In this document: positions 46,196 to 54,910 of the stretch, piece after piece
How positions within the stretch are numbered: position 1 is the first letter of the stretch
Layout of the letters: every line of letters begins with the position of its first letter
Made by a program: the position numbers and the translations under genes
Notes under the pieces: generated by a model
Told to the model about the DNA's origin: nothing
The model's database searches: none
What the model saw: only the letters and a program-made list of their open reading frames with translations
NCBI RefSeq assembly: GCF_047971665.1
Contig: NZ_JBKEAA010000012.1
Span: 62,001-126,000, forward strand
Direction of reading: 5' to 3'
DNA from: Castellaniella sp047971665
GTDB lineage: Bacteria; Pseudomonadota; Gammaproteobacteria; Burkholderiales; Burkholderiaceae_B
Length of the DNA stretch: 64,000 nucleotides

Positions 46196-47080
46196 ATGGC
46201 TAACATCGGTTTCATCGGCCTGGGCATCATGGGCACCCCCATGGCGGCCAATCTCATTTCGGGCGGCCACGCCCTGGTCACGTTTACCCGCGGCAAGACG
46301 CCGCAAAGCCTGCTGGACGCGGGCGCCAAGGCTGTTGCCAGCGGCACGGAAGTCGCCAAAGCCGCCGACATCATCATCGTCATGGTGCCCGACACCCCGG
46401 ATGTCGAGGCGGTGCTGTTCGGTGAAAACGGCGTGGCCGAAGGCCTGTCCAAGGGCAAGATCGTGATCGACATGAGCTCGATCTCGCCCGTCGCCACCAA
46501 GGAATTCGCCAAGAAGATCAACGCGCTGGGCTGCGAATACCTGGACGCCCCAGTGTCCGGTGGCGAAGTCGGCGCCAAGGCCGCCAGCCTGACCATCATG
46601 ATCGGCGGCAGCCAGGCCGCCTTTGATCAGTGCAAGCCGATCTTCGAGCTGATGGGCAAGAACATCACCCTGGTCGGCGGCAACGGCGACGGACAGACCA
46701 CCAAGGTCGCCAACCAGATCATCGTCGCCCTGACCATCGAAGCTGTGAGCGAAGCCCTGGTGCTGGCGTCGAAAGCCGGCGCCGACCCGGCCAAGGTCCG
46801 TCAGGCGCTGATGGGCGGGTTCGCCAGCTCACGCATCCTGGAAGTGCACGGCGAGCGCATGGTCAAGCGCACCTTCGATCCGGGATTCCGCATCAACCTG
46901 CACCAGAAGGACCTGAATCTTGCCCTGACCACCGCCCGCCAGCTCGGCCTGTCCCTGCCCAGCACGGCCGTGGCACAGGAACTGTTCAATGCCTGCGTGG
47001 CCCACGGCGGCGCCGGCTGGGATCATTCCGGCATGGTGCGCGCGCTGGAAATCCTGGCGAATCACAAAATCGATCAATGA
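46196..47080 (+). CDS. glxR: Tartronate semialdehyde reductase (2-hydroxy-3-oxopropionate reductase)
   Basis: A 294-residue NAD(P)H-dependent beta-hydroxyacid dehydrogenase reducing tartronate semialdehyde to D-glycerate. The Rossmann motif GFIGLGIMGTPMAANL is at residues 5-20, the substrate-loop DAPVSGGEVGA near 118, and the catalytic lysine in GDGQTTKVANQII near 165. It has a typical length and an AAGGAG 6-7 nt before the ATG. It lies 75 bp after hyi. Confidence 0.95.
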   Translation: MANIGFIGLGIMGTPMAANLISGGHALVTFTRGKTPQSLLDAGAKAVASGTEVAKAADIIIVMVPDTPDVEAVLFGENGVAEGLSKGKIVIDMSSISPVATKEFAKKINALGCEYLDAPVSGGEVGAKAASLTIMIGGSQAAFDQCKPIFELMGKNITLVGGNGDGQTTKVANQIIVALTIEAVSEALVLASKAGADPAKVRQALMGGFASSRILEVHGERMVKRTFDPGFRINLHQKDLNLALTTARQLGLSLPSTAVAQELFNACVAHGGAGWDHSGMVRALEILANHKIDQ

Positions 47081-47143
47081 GTGTAAGCTTGGCTCCTCGC
47101 ATTCCGCCGGGAAGCCACGCCTCATTTTCGGGATGACCGCACC

Positions 47144-48406
47144 ATGAACCTTTCGCCCCGCGAACTCCTCACCCGCATGTTCCAGGCTGCCGTGCGCGCC
47201 GCCCAGCCTGAGCACTGCATCCCCGCCTTTCTGCCACAACGGCCCAAAGGGCGCACGATCGTCATCGGCGCAGGAAAGGCCTCGGCGGCCATGGCACAGG
47301 CGTTCGAGCGGCATTGGTCGGGTCCGCTGACGGGGCGGGTGGTCACCCGTTACGGCTACGCCGTGTCCTGTGAGCGCATCGAGATCGTGGAAGCGGCCCA
47401 TCCGGTCCCCGACGAGGCCGGTGAAATCGCCGCCCGGAGGCTGTTCGAACAGGTCGCCGGCCTGACGGCCGACGATCTGGTGATCTGCCTGATCTCGGGC
47501 GGTGGCTCCTCGCTGCTGCCCGTGCCTGGCAGTGGCGTGACACTGGCCGACAAGCAGGCCATCAACCGCGCCCTGCTGAAATCCGGCGCGACGATCGCCG
47601 AGATGAACTGCGTGCGCCGCCACCTGTCGGGCATCAAGGGCGGCCGGCTCGCGGCAGCCTGCACCCCCGCGCGCGTGATCAACCTGCTGATCTCCGACGT
47701 CCCCGGCGACCAGCCCTGCGACATCGCATCGGGCCCCACCGTGGCCGACCCGAGCACCTGCGCCGACGCGCTGGACATCGTGCGCCGCTACGGCATCGAT
47801 CTGCCGGCCGGCGCCCGCCGGCTGCTGGAATCCGGCGAGGGCGAAACCCTCAAACCGGGCGATGCCCGGCTGGCCCGCGTCGAAACCCACCTGATCGCCA
47901 CCCCACAGATGGCCCTGGAGGCCGCCGCCTCGGTCGCCCGGGAAGCCGGCATCAAGCCGCTGCTGCTGGGCGATCGCATCGAGGGCGAGGCGCGCGATGT
48001 CGGCAAGGTGCTGGGCGGCATCGCGCTGCAAGTGCGCGTGCATGGACAGCCCATCACCGCGCCTTGCGTCCTGCTGTCCGGTGGCGAAACCACCGTGACC
48101 GTGCGCGGCCAGGGCCGGGGCGGGCGCAATGTCGAATGTCTGCTGTCTCTTGCCATTACCCTGGACGGCGCCCCAGGCGTTCACGCCCTGGCCGGAGACA
48201 CCGACGGCGTCGACGGCCAGGAAGAAATCGCCGGAGCCCTGATCAGCCCGGACACCCTGGCGCGCGCTTGGGCAACCGGCATGCCGCCGCGCGCGCATCT
48301 GGACGACAACGACGGCCACGGATTTTTTGAACGCCTGGGCGATTCCCTGATCACCGGCCCCACCCTGACCAACGTCAACGACTTTCGCGCCATCCTGGTT
48401 CTTTGA
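47144..48406 (+). CDS. ttuD: Glycerate 2-kinase / hydroxypyruvate reductase (MOFRL family)
   Basis: A 420-residue protein of the MOFRL/GckA class. In older annotation TtuD is called hydroxypyruvate reductase, but family members characterised biochemically are glycerate 2-kinases making 2-phosphoglycerate from glycerate and ATP. IVIGAGKASAAMAQ near residue 39, LISGGGSSLLPVP near 117, ISDVPGDQPCDIASGPT near 183, and the C-terminal MOFRL block (GGRNVECLLSLAI near 326) support this. In the pathway a kinase fits, since it links GlxR to pyruvate kinase through enolase. Confidence 0.9.
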   Translation: MNLSPRELLTRMFQAAVRAAQPEHCIPAFLPQRPKGRTIVIGAGKASAAMAQAFERHWSGPLTGRVVTRYGYAVSCERIEIVEAAHPVPDEAGEIAARRLFEQVAGLTADDLVICLISGGGSSLLPVPGSGVTLADKQAINRALLKSGATIAEMNCVRRHLSGIKGGRLAAACTPARVINLLISDVPGDQPCDIASGPTVADPSTCADALDIVRRYGIDLPAGARRLLESGEGETLKPGDARLARVETHLIATPQMALEAAASVAREAGIKPLLLGDRIEGEARDVGKVLGGIALQVRVHGQPITAPCVLLSGGETTVTVRGQGRGGRNVECLLSLAITLDGAPGVHALAGDTDGVDGQEEIAGALISPDTLARAWATGMPPRAHLDDNDGHGFFERLGDSLITGPTLTNVNDFRAILVL

Positions 48407-48434
48407 TCCCGACGGCACACACAGGAGAAACACC

Positions 48435-48851
48435 ATGAAAACCATCCGAGTCCTGACCCTGGAAGACGCACGCCGCATGGCGGACGCCGCCGAGGCCGAA
48501 GCCCGCCGCAACAGCTGGAACGTCAGCATCGCCATCTGCGACGCCGGCGGCCACGCGATTTGGTTGCAGCGCATGGACGGCGCGCCGCTCATGAGCGCCC
48601 AGGTGGCCCCGGACAAGGCCCGGACCTGCGTCCTCGGCGGCAAGCCCAGCAAAGTCTACGAGGACATGGTCAACCAGGGTCGGTTCGCCGCCCTGTCCAT
48701 GCCCATCGTCCCGCTGGAAGGCGGGGAGCCCGTCCGCTTCGAAGGCAGCGTCATCGGCGCGATCGGGGTCTCCGGCGTGCAGGCGGCCCAGGACGCCCAG
48801 GTGGCCCAGGCCGGCGTGGACGCCCTGGACGCCGCAGCCCCCACCCGATAA
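48435..48851 (+). CDS. glcG: GlcG/HbpS family protein
   Basis: A 138-residue protein of the GlcG/HbpS family (heme-degrading-domain-like fold). CDAGGHAIWLQRMDGAPL near residue 36, KARTCVLGGKPSKVYED near 61, and EGSVIGAIGVSGVQAAQDAQ near 101 are hallmarks. GlcG is encoded in the E. coli glycolate operon, and homologues occur in propanediol and glyoxylate clusters, yet its function is unclear. It is 28 bp after ttuD and 10 bp before pyk. AGGAGAAA precedes the ATG at good spacing. Confidence 0.88.
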   Translation: MKTIRVLTLEDARRMADAAEAEARRNSWNVSIAICDAGGHAIWLQRMDGAPLMSAQVAPDKARTCVLGGKPSKVYEDMVNQGRFAALSMPIVPLEGGEPVRFEGSVIGAIGVSGVQAAQDAQVAQAGVDALDAAAPTR

Positions 48852-48861
48852 GAGCCGAATC

Positions 48862-50283
48862 ATGCGCAATGATCGCCGTGTCCGTATCCTGGCCACCCTG
48901 GGCCCGACCAGTTCCTCGTTCGAACAGATCCGCGCCCTGGCGCAGGCAGGCGCCAATGTGTTCCGCCTGAATTTCAGCCACGGCACACACGAGGACCACG
49001 CCGAACGCTATCGCATCGTCCGTCAGGTCGAACAGGAACTGGGCCGCCCCATCGGCATCCTGATGGACCTGCAGGGGCCGAAACTGCGCGTGGGCAGGAT
49101 CGCTGGCGGCAAAACCGTCCTGACGGCCGGCCAGTCCTTCCGGCTGGACCTGGACCCCGCCGAGGGGGATGCCGCGCGCGCCAACCTGCCGCACCCGGAG
49201 ATCTTCGCCGCCCTGGAAGACGGCACCGACCTGTTGCTCGACGATGGCAAGCTGCGCTTGCGCGTTGACCACCACGGCCCGGACTTCGCCGAGACCACCG
49301 TCCTGGTGGGCGGTCCGCTGTCCGACCGCAAGGGCGTCAACGTGCCCGGCGTCATCCTGCCGATCTCTCCCCTGACGCCCAAGGATCGCGCCGATCTGGA
49401 ATTCGGTCTGTCGCTGGGCGTGGACTGGGTGGCCCTGTCCTTTGTACAGCGTCCGGAAGACCTCATCGAGGCGCGCAGCCTGATTGGTCAGCGCGCCTGG
49501 ATCATGGCCAAACTGGAAAAACCCGCCGCCATCGAGCATCTGGACGCCATCGTGGCGCAGGCCGACGGCATCATGGTGGCGCGCGGCGACCTGGGCGTGG
49601 AGCTGCCTCCGCAACGCGTCCCGGTTCTGCAGCAACGCATCGTGCGCCGGGCGCGCGCCGCCGGCAAACCGGTGGTCGTCGCCACGCAGATGCTGGAATC
49701 CATGATCACCGCCCCCGTGCCCACCCGCGCGGAAGCCTCCGATGTAGCCACCGCCGTCTACAGCGGCGCCGATGCCGTCATGCTGTCGGCCGAATCGGCC
49801 TCCGGCAAATACCCGGTCGAGGCAGTCGCCATCATGGAGCACATCATCCAGGAAGTCGAAGCCGATCCGTCCTGGCGCGCCAACCTGGAGGCCACGCACA
49901 GTCCGGCCGAGGCCAATATCCCGGATGCCATCTGCTGTGCCCTGCGCCGTGTCGCGGGCCTGCTGGAGCCGGCCGCGACTGTGGCCTACACGACCTCGGG
50001 CTTCAGCGCCTTGCGCGCCAGCCGCGAACGACCCGCCACCCCGATCCTGGCCCTGACCTCGCAGCCTGAAACCGCACGGCGCCTGGCGCTGGCCTGGGGC
50101 GTGCGCCCGATCCATTTCCCCGAACAGCTGCACGAATCGACCGAAATGATCGACCGGGCCACCACCGCTGCCCGCCAGGCCGGACTGGCCGAACCAGGCG
50201 ACATGCTGATCGTGATCGCCGGCCTGCCGTTCGGGCGCAGCGGCAGCACCAACCTGCTGCATATCGCCCAGGTGCCCGACTGA
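48862..50283 (+). CDS. pyk: Pyruvate kinase
   Basis: A 473-residue pyruvate kinase, transferring phosphate from phosphoenolpyruvate to ADP. RILATLGPTSSSFEQIRALA near residue 7, FRLNFSHGTHEDH near 34, IMAKLEKPAAIEHLDAI near 213 (catalytic Lys), GIMVARGDLGVELPPQ near 234, and ATQMLESMITAPVPTRAEASD near 272 are all present. In tartrate and glyoxylate clusters the linked pyruvate kinase is called TtuE, and this gene closes such an operon. Ten bp separate it from glcG. A housekeeping pyruvate kinase probably exists elsewhere. Confidence 0.95.
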   Translation: MRNDRRVRILATLGPTSSSFEQIRALAQAGANVFRLNFSHGTHEDHAERYRIVRQVEQELGRPIGILMDLQGPKLRVGRIAGGKTVLTAGQSFRLDLDPAEGDAARANLPHPEIFAALEDGTDLLLDDGKLRLRVDHHGPDFAETTVLVGGPLSDRKGVNVPGVILPISPLTPKDRADLEFGLSLGVDWVALSFVQRPEDLIEARSLIGQRAWIMAKLEKPAAIEHLDAIVAQADGIMVARGDLGVELPPQRVPVLQQRIVRRARAAGKPVVVATQMLESMITAPVPTRAEASDVATAVYSGADAVMLSAESASGKYPVEAVAIMEHIIQEVEADPSWRANLEATHSPAEANIPDAICCALRRVAGLLEPAATVAYTTSGFSALRASRERPATPILALTSQPETARRLALAWGVRPIHFPEQLHESTEMIDRATTAARQAGLAEPGDMLIVIAGLPFGRSGSTNLLHIAQVPD

Positions 50284-50416
50284 CGCCAGAAAAGAGGTCG
50301 CGGCGGGAATTCAGCCAGCCCGATAAGCGGAGCGCCCTGGGCCTGAGCCGGCGATAATGCTGACAAAGGAACTGGAAGGATGACCAAGGGAACGAGACGG
50401 ACGCACTCAGCGGCGT

Positions 50417-50725
50417 GACCACGCGCACCACCAGCAGCATCACCGGCACTTCGATCAGCACGCCGACCACGGTGGCCAGCGCCGCGCCGGAGTGGAAACC
50501 GAACAGGCTGATGGCGGCGGCCACGGCCAGCTCGAAGAAATTGGATGCGCCGATCAGTGCCGAGGGGCCGGCGATGCTGTGCTTCTCGCCTACTTTGCGG
50601 TTGAGCCAGTACGCCAACCCGGAGTTGAAGAACACTTGGATCAGAATGGGCACGGCCAGCATGGCAATCACCAGCGGTTGACGCAGAATGGCTTCGCCTT
50701 GGAAGGCGAACAGCAACACCAGCGT
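50417..50725 (-). pseudogene. C-terminal remnant of an ACR3-type arsenite exporter
   Basis: Minus-strand translation gives LLFAFQGEAILRQPLVIAML at the start, then HSIAGPSALIGASNFFELAV and a run ending in EVPVMLLVVRVV. This is the last third of an ACR3 arsenite permease. It has no start codon or N-terminal two thirds; the homology begins right at the arsR stop. After VVRVV it loses similarity (about 50416) and reads on into antisense of pyk, so the true C-terminus is also lost. It is a deletion product of an arsR-acr3 locus. The remaining 133 bp up to the pyk stop show no gene. Confidence 0.85.
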
Positions 50726-51051
50726 CAGCAGTCGCAGCGGGTGGTTGTGTCGGAAACCTCGCAGACACCGCCTTGGCAGCAGTGCTCGGTCATGTAGCCG
50801 AGCAAACCGTTCATCCGGGCGAAGTCGGCGCGGTAGATCAGATTGCGGCCCTGCTGCTCGATGGTGACGAGGCCGGCATGGGCCAATTCCTTCAAGTGGA
50901 AGGACAGGGAGTTACGGGCCACGTCGAGCTGGTCGGCAAGGACGCTGGGCGTCAGTCCCTCGGGGCCCGCGACCACCAGGGCGCGGAATACGCGCAGCCG
51001 CTGGGTGTGAGCCAAGGCGCCGAGGGCGGAAACGGCTTGATCTTGATTCAT
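50725..51051 (-). CDS. arsR: ArsR-family arsenic-responsive repressor
   Basis: A 108-residue winged-helix repressor. The helix-turn-helix is near residues 35-58 (PSVLADQLDVARNSLSFHLK), followed by the beta wing (GLVTIEQQGRNLIYRADF). A cysteine-rich C-terminus (HCCQGGVC and a final CDC) probably binds As(III), as in ArsR proteins with C-terminal cysteines. ATG 51051 is preferred because the operator-like dyad at 51053-51078 lies just upstream; ATG 51069 is in frame but would run into that dyad. It is intact although the exporter gene behind it is broken, so it now regulates nothing recognisable here. Confidence 0.9.
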   Translation of the reverse strand: MNQDQAVSALGALAHTQRLRVFRALVVAGPEGLTPSVLADQLDVARNSLSFHLKELAHAGLVTIEQQGRNLIYRADFARMNGLLGYMTEHCCQGGVCEVSDTTTRCDC

Positions 51052-51052
51052 G

Positions 51053-51078
51053 ATTCGATAATACAACATTTATTGAAT
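51053..51078. promoter_or_regulatory. Imperfect dyad, likely ArsR operator
   Basis: ATTCGATAA and TTATTGAAT are 9-bp arms with one mismatch and an 8-nt spacer, directly upstream of ATG 51051. Position and AT-rich symmetry suit an ArsR autorepression site. Confidence 0.6.
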
Positions 51079-51197
51079 CATTGCGCAAATGAGCGACACA
51101 CAGAGGCTCATGGCGTCCCGCCGTCGCGCTGTCTGGGGCAGAATCTGTTGGCAGCCTGAGTCAGAAACCATGGAGCAGAGCTTACGAACTTCTTCAG

Positions 51198-51224
51198 GCT
51201 GTCTGATGAAAGGGGGCCACTTCA
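51198..51224. mobile_element. Possible solitary IS3-family (IS2-like) inverted-repeat end
   Basis: Read on the minus strand, TGAAGTGGCCCCCTTTCATC runs on into AGACAGCC. It resembles the terminal repeats of IS2-group elements, which have a TGGCCCCC core followed by CAGACA. No transposase gene lies on either side. The match is from memory and short, so this is tentative. Confidence 0.3.
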
Positions 51225-51267
51225 GTTGTCCTCGCATGCGTCGCTCTCGCAACAAGCAAGGCCCCAC

Positions 51268-51296
51268 TTCAACTCTTATAGAAGACTGCCTATAAT
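51268..51296 (+). promoter_or_regulatory. Promoter for glcB
   Basis: TTCAAC (51268-51273) and a perfect TATAAT (51291-51296) are 17 bp apart, with the -10 lying 34 bp before the glcB ATG. The -35 box is weak. Confidence 0.55.
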
Positions 51297-51330
51297 CCAT
51301 CATTGACTTCCAGATTATTCAAGGACCATC

Positions 51331-53505
51331 ATGACCGATCGCATCTCCAGCCATGGACTCCAGATCGCCGCTTCCTTGCACCGCTTCCTCGAACAGGAAG
51401 CCCTGCCGGGTACGGATGTGCAGGCGGCTGCCTTCTGGGAAGGCCTGTCGGCAATCATTCACGACCTCGCTCCAAAAAACCGCGCGCTGCTGGCCGAACG
51501 CGATCGCCTCCAGGCCACGCTGGATGATTGGTATGCCAAGCATCCGGGCCCCATCGCCGATCCTGCGGCCTATCGCGCCTTCCTGAAGGACATCGGCTAC
51601 CTGAAGGACATCCCCGAGCAGGTCTCCATCGCCACGGATCGCGTCGACGTCGAAATCACCTCGCAGGCCGGTCCACAGCTGGTCGTGCCGGTGATGAACG
51701 CCCGCTATGCCCTGAACGCTGCCAACGCGCGCTGGGGAAGCCTGTACGACGCCCTGTACGGCACCGATGCGATTCCCGACACCGAAGACGCCGCGCGCGC
51801 CGGCGGCTACAACCCGGTGCGCGGCGCGCGCGTGATTGCCTTCGCGCGCAAATTCCTCGACGACAGCTTCCCGCTGGCCAAAGGCTCGCATGCCGACGCC
51901 ACCGCCTACGCCGTTGTTCAGGGCGACCTGCAAGTCACGCTCAAGGACAGCACGGTCACAGGTCTGGCCGATTCCGCCGCTTTCCTGGGGCATCGCGGTG
52001 ATGCGGCCGCTCCTCAAGCCCTGGTGTTGCGCCATCACGGCCTGCACATCGAGATCCAGTTCGATGCGAACCATCCTATCGGCAAGACCGATACCGCCCA
52101 CATCAAGGACGTGGTCGTCGAATCGGCCCTCACCACCATCATGGACTGCGAGGATTCCGTCGCCGCCGTGGATGCGGAAGACAAAGTTCTCGCCTACCAC
52201 AACTGGCTGGGTCTGATGAAAGGCGACCTGAGCGAGGATCTGGTCAAGGGTGGCAAGACCATCACCCGCCGCCTGAATCCGGACCGTGAGTACACGGCGC
52301 GCGACGGCGCCGCCGCCACCCTGCACGGCCGCTCGCTGATGCTCGTGCGCAATGTCGGCCACCTGATGACCAACCCGGCCATCCTGGACCGCGATGGCAA
52401 CGAAGTCCCCGAAGGCATCCTGGATGCCGCCTTCACCTCGCTGATCGCCATCCATGACCTGAAGGCGCGCAAGAACTCCCGCGCCGGCTCGATCTACATC
52501 GTCAAACCCAAGATGCATGGCCCCGACGAGGTCGCCTTCGCCAGCGAGATCTTCAGCCGCGTCGAGCAGCTGCTGGGCCTGGCGCCCAACACGATCAAGA
52601 TGGGCATCATGGACGAGGAGCGCCGCACCAGCGTCAACCTCAAGGCCTGCATCGCCGCCGCTAGAGATCGCGTGGCCTTCATCAACACCGGTTTCCTGGA
52701 TCGCACCGGCGACGAACTGCATACCTCCATGCACGCCGGCGTCATGGTACGCAAGCACGACATGAAGACCCAGACCTGGATCCAGGCCTACGAGCCGAAC
52801 AATGTGCAAAGCGGCCTGGAGTGCGGCCTGCGCGGCCACGCGCAGATCGGCAAGGGCATGTGGGCCATGCCCGACCTGATGGCCGCGATGCTGGAACAAA
52901 AGAGCGCCCAGCTCAAGGCTGGCGGCAACACCGCCTGGGTCCCCTCGCCGACGGCCGCCACCCTGCACGCCTTGCACTATCACCAGGTTGATGTGGTCGA
53001 GGTGCAAAAATCCCTGGAAAACCAGCATCAGGACTATATCGACCGCATCCTGAGCGTGCCGGTCACCGCCGCGCCCACCTGGACGCCCAAGCAAATCCAG
53101 CAGGAGCTGGACAACAATTGCCAGGGAATCCTGGGCTACGTGGTGCGATGGATCGACCAGGGCGTGGGCTGCTCAAAGGTCCCCGACATTCACGACGTGG
53201 GCCTGATGGAAGACCGCGCCACGCTGCGGATTTCCAGCCAGCACATCGCCAACTGGCTGCTGCACGGCGTCGCCTCCCGCGAGCAGGTCGAAGAAACCCT
53301 GCGCCGCATGGCCACCGTGGTGGACAAGCAGAATGCCGGCGATGACGCCTACGAGCCGATGGCCGGCCATTTCGAAACCTCCTGCGCCTTCAAGGCCGCC
53401 AGCGACCTGATCTTCAAGGGCCTGGAGCAGCCCAATGGCTACACCGAGCCGCTGCTGCACCACTGGCGCCAGGTCAAAAAGGCAGAGCAGGCGGCCAAGA
53501 CCTGA
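51331..53505 (+). CDS. glcB: Malate synthase G
   Basis: A 724-residue malate synthase of the G isoform, condensing glyoxylate and acetyl-CoA to malate. ESALTTIMDCEDSVAAVDAE near residue 263, RKNSRAGSIYIVKPKMHGPD near 380, MGIMDEERRTSVNLKACIAA near 425 and the C-terminal HDVGLMEDRATLRISSQHIA near 622 are all typical. Length equals E. coli GlcB (723 aa). AAGGA lies 7 nt before the ATG. It is a single-gene unit with its own promoter and terminator, and offers a second outlet for glyoxylate beside the gcl operon. Confidence 0.96.
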   Translation: MTDRISSHGLQIAASLHRFLEQEALPGTDVQAAAFWEGLSAIIHDLAPKNRALLAERDRLQATLDDWYAKHPGPIADPAAYRAFLKDIGYLKDIPEQVSIATDRVDVEITSQAGPQLVVPVMNARYALNAANARWGSLYDALYGTDAIPDTEDAARAGGYNPVRGARVIAFARKFLDDSFPLAKGSHADATAYAVVQGDLQVTLKDSTVTGLADSAAFLGHRGDAAAPQALVLRHHGLHIEIQFDANHPIGKTDTAHIKDVVVESALTTIMDCEDSVAAVDAEDKVLAYHNWLGLMKGDLSEDLVKGGKTITRRLNPDREYTARDGAAATLHGRSLMLVRNVGHLMTNPAILDRDGNEVPEGILDAAFTSLIAIHDLKARKNSRAGSIYIVKPKMHGPDEVAFASEIFSRVEQLLGLAPNTIKMGIMDEERRTSVNLKACIAAARDRVAFINTGFLDRTGDELHTSMHAGVMVRKHDMKTQTWIQAYEPNNVQSGLECGLRGHAQIGKGMWAMPDLMAAMLEQKSAQLKAGGNTAWVPSPTAATLHALHYHQVDVVEVQKSLENQHQDYIDRILSVPVTAAPTWTPKQIQQELDNNCQGILGYVVRWIDQGVGCSKVPDIHDVGLMEDRATLRISSQHIANWLLHGVASREQVEETLRRMATVVDKQNAGDDAYEPMAGHFETSCAFKAASDLIFKGLEQPNGYTEPLLHHWRQVKKAEQAAKT

Positions 53506-53527
53506 GACGGCCCGGCTCCATGCAGGC

Positions 53528-53563
53528 AAACGCCCCGGTGATTCACCGGGGCGTTTGTCTTTT
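53528..53563 (+). terminator. Rho-independent terminator of glcB
   Basis: AAACGCCCCGGTG-ATT-CACCGGGGCGTTT is a perfect 13-bp stem with a 3-nt loop followed by GTCTTTT, 22 bp after the glcB stop. The flanking A and T runs could also let it serve the converging aminotransferase gene. Confidence 0.9.
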
Positions 53564-53654
53564 CAGCGGGCTGCGACTGCGGCCGCAGCCCATCAAACCG
53601 GCCGCGACGTCTCCCCGGACGCCACGGCAGCGGAGCCGCCGCCGGGCGGCATGC

Positions 53655-54845
53655 TCACCCGCGCATCTGGACCAGCAAATCGTCCAGCCAGGACAGCATC
53701 GTGTCGATTTCCTCGGCCGTCACGTTCAGGGCCGGCATGAAGCGCAGCAAATTGCCGCGCGGCGCATTCAGCAGCAGGCCCTCGGGCGCGCGATCGCGCG
53801 CGGCCTGGATCAGGGCGGGACCATCGTCGCGATCCATCACCAGCGCGCGCAACAGGCCCAGACCGCGTTCTCCGTTCATCCCCCACTTGTCCGACAGCGC
53901 CACCAGGCCGGCCGACAACTGCCGGGCCCGCGCATTGACCTGGTCCATGAAACCCGGGGCCATCAGCACGTCGAAGACCGCCGCGCCCACCGCCGTCATC
54001 AGCGGATTGCCGTTGTAGGTGCCGCCCTGGTCGCCATGCTCGAAGCAGCAGACGGCCTCGCGCGCGCACAGGGCCGCCAGCGGCACGCCCGCGCCGATCC
54101 CCTTGCCCAGCGTCATGATGTCGGGCTCGATACCGAAATGCTGATACGCGTACAGCCGCCCCGTGCGGGCCATGCCCGTCTGAACCTCGTCGACGATCAA
54201 CAGCAGGCCGCGCTCGCGCGTCAGGGCGCGCAATCCCTGCATGAACTCACGCGTCGCGGGAATCACGCCGCCTTCGCCCTGGATAGGCTCCAGCATCACG
54301 GCGACCGTCTGATCGTCGATCAGGGCGCGTACCGAATCCAGGTCGTTCAGGTCGGCCTTGGGAAACCCGTCGACCTGCGGCGCGAATTTCGTGTCCCAGC
54401 CGGCCTTGCCCGAAGCCGACATGGTCGCCAGGGTGCGGCCGTGGAAGCTGTGATCGAAGGTGATGATCTTGTAGGCGCCCTTGCGGTGCAGCTGTCCCCA
54501 TTTGCGCGCCAGCTTGATGGCGCCCTCGTTGGCCTCCGCCCCGCTGTTGGCGAAGAACACGCGATCGAAGCAGGACGACTCCACGATGCGGCGCGCCAGA
54601 TCGATGGACGGCTGGTTGTAGAACGCGGGCGAGGGATTGATCAACAGCCGCGACTGGCGGTCCAGCGCGTCGATCATGGCCTGCGGGTTGTGCCCCAGGC
54701 AGTTCACGGCCCAGCCCTGGATGAAATCCAGATAGCGCTTGCCGGTGTGGTCTTCCAGCCAGGAACCCTGGCCCCGGACGAAGACCAGCTCCGGACGAGA
54801 AGTGATTTCCATCAGGGCGTTCAGCCCGGCACGATCGATCGACAT
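53655..54845 (-). CDS. argD: Acetylornithine aminotransferase-like class III transaminase
   Basis: A 396-residue PLP-dependent class III aminotransferase. VFFANSGAEANEGAIKLARK near residue 95, ITFDHSFHGRTLATMSASGK near 125, LLIVDEVQTGMARTG near 205, and the PLP lysine in DIMTLGKGIGAGVPLAALCA near 240 are conserved. GDQGGTYNGNPLM near 270 also fits ArgD. ArgD transfers the amino group between N-acetylornithine and 2-oxoglutarate. No other arginine gene adjoins, so a related omega-amino acid substrate cannot be excluded. ATG 54845 is well placed; it follows a DMT transporter gene by 65 bp on the same strand. Confidence 0.88.
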   Translation of the reverse strand: MSIDRAGLNALMEITSRPELVFVRGQGSWLEDHTGKRYLDFIQGWAVNCLGHNPQAMIDALDRQSRLLINPSPAFYNQPSIDLARRIVESSCFDRVFFANSGAEANEGAIKLARKWGQLHRKGAYKIITFDHSFHGRTLATMSASGKAGWDTKFAPQVDGFPKADLNDLDSVRALIDDQTVAVMLEPIQGEGGVIPATREFMQGLRALTRERGLLLIVDEVQTGMARTGRLYAYQHFGIEPDIMTLGKGIGAGVPLAALCAREAVCCFEHGDQGGTYNGNPLMTAVGAAVFDVLMAPGFMDQVNARARQLSAGLVALSDKWGMNGERGLGLLRALVMDRDDGPALIQAARDRAPEGLLLNAPRGNLLRFMPALNVTAEEIDTMLSWLDDLLVQMRG

Positions 54846-54910
54846 GTGTGCGAATTCCTGAAAAACGAAGTCCCGACGGCACGCCGCCGCACAAACCGCT
54901 ATTTTATGAC

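Noticed and set aside
51070..51303. 77-codon minus-strand frame upstream of arsR
   Set aside because: No family resemblance, poor start, and it overlaps the arsR operator and the glcB promoter.
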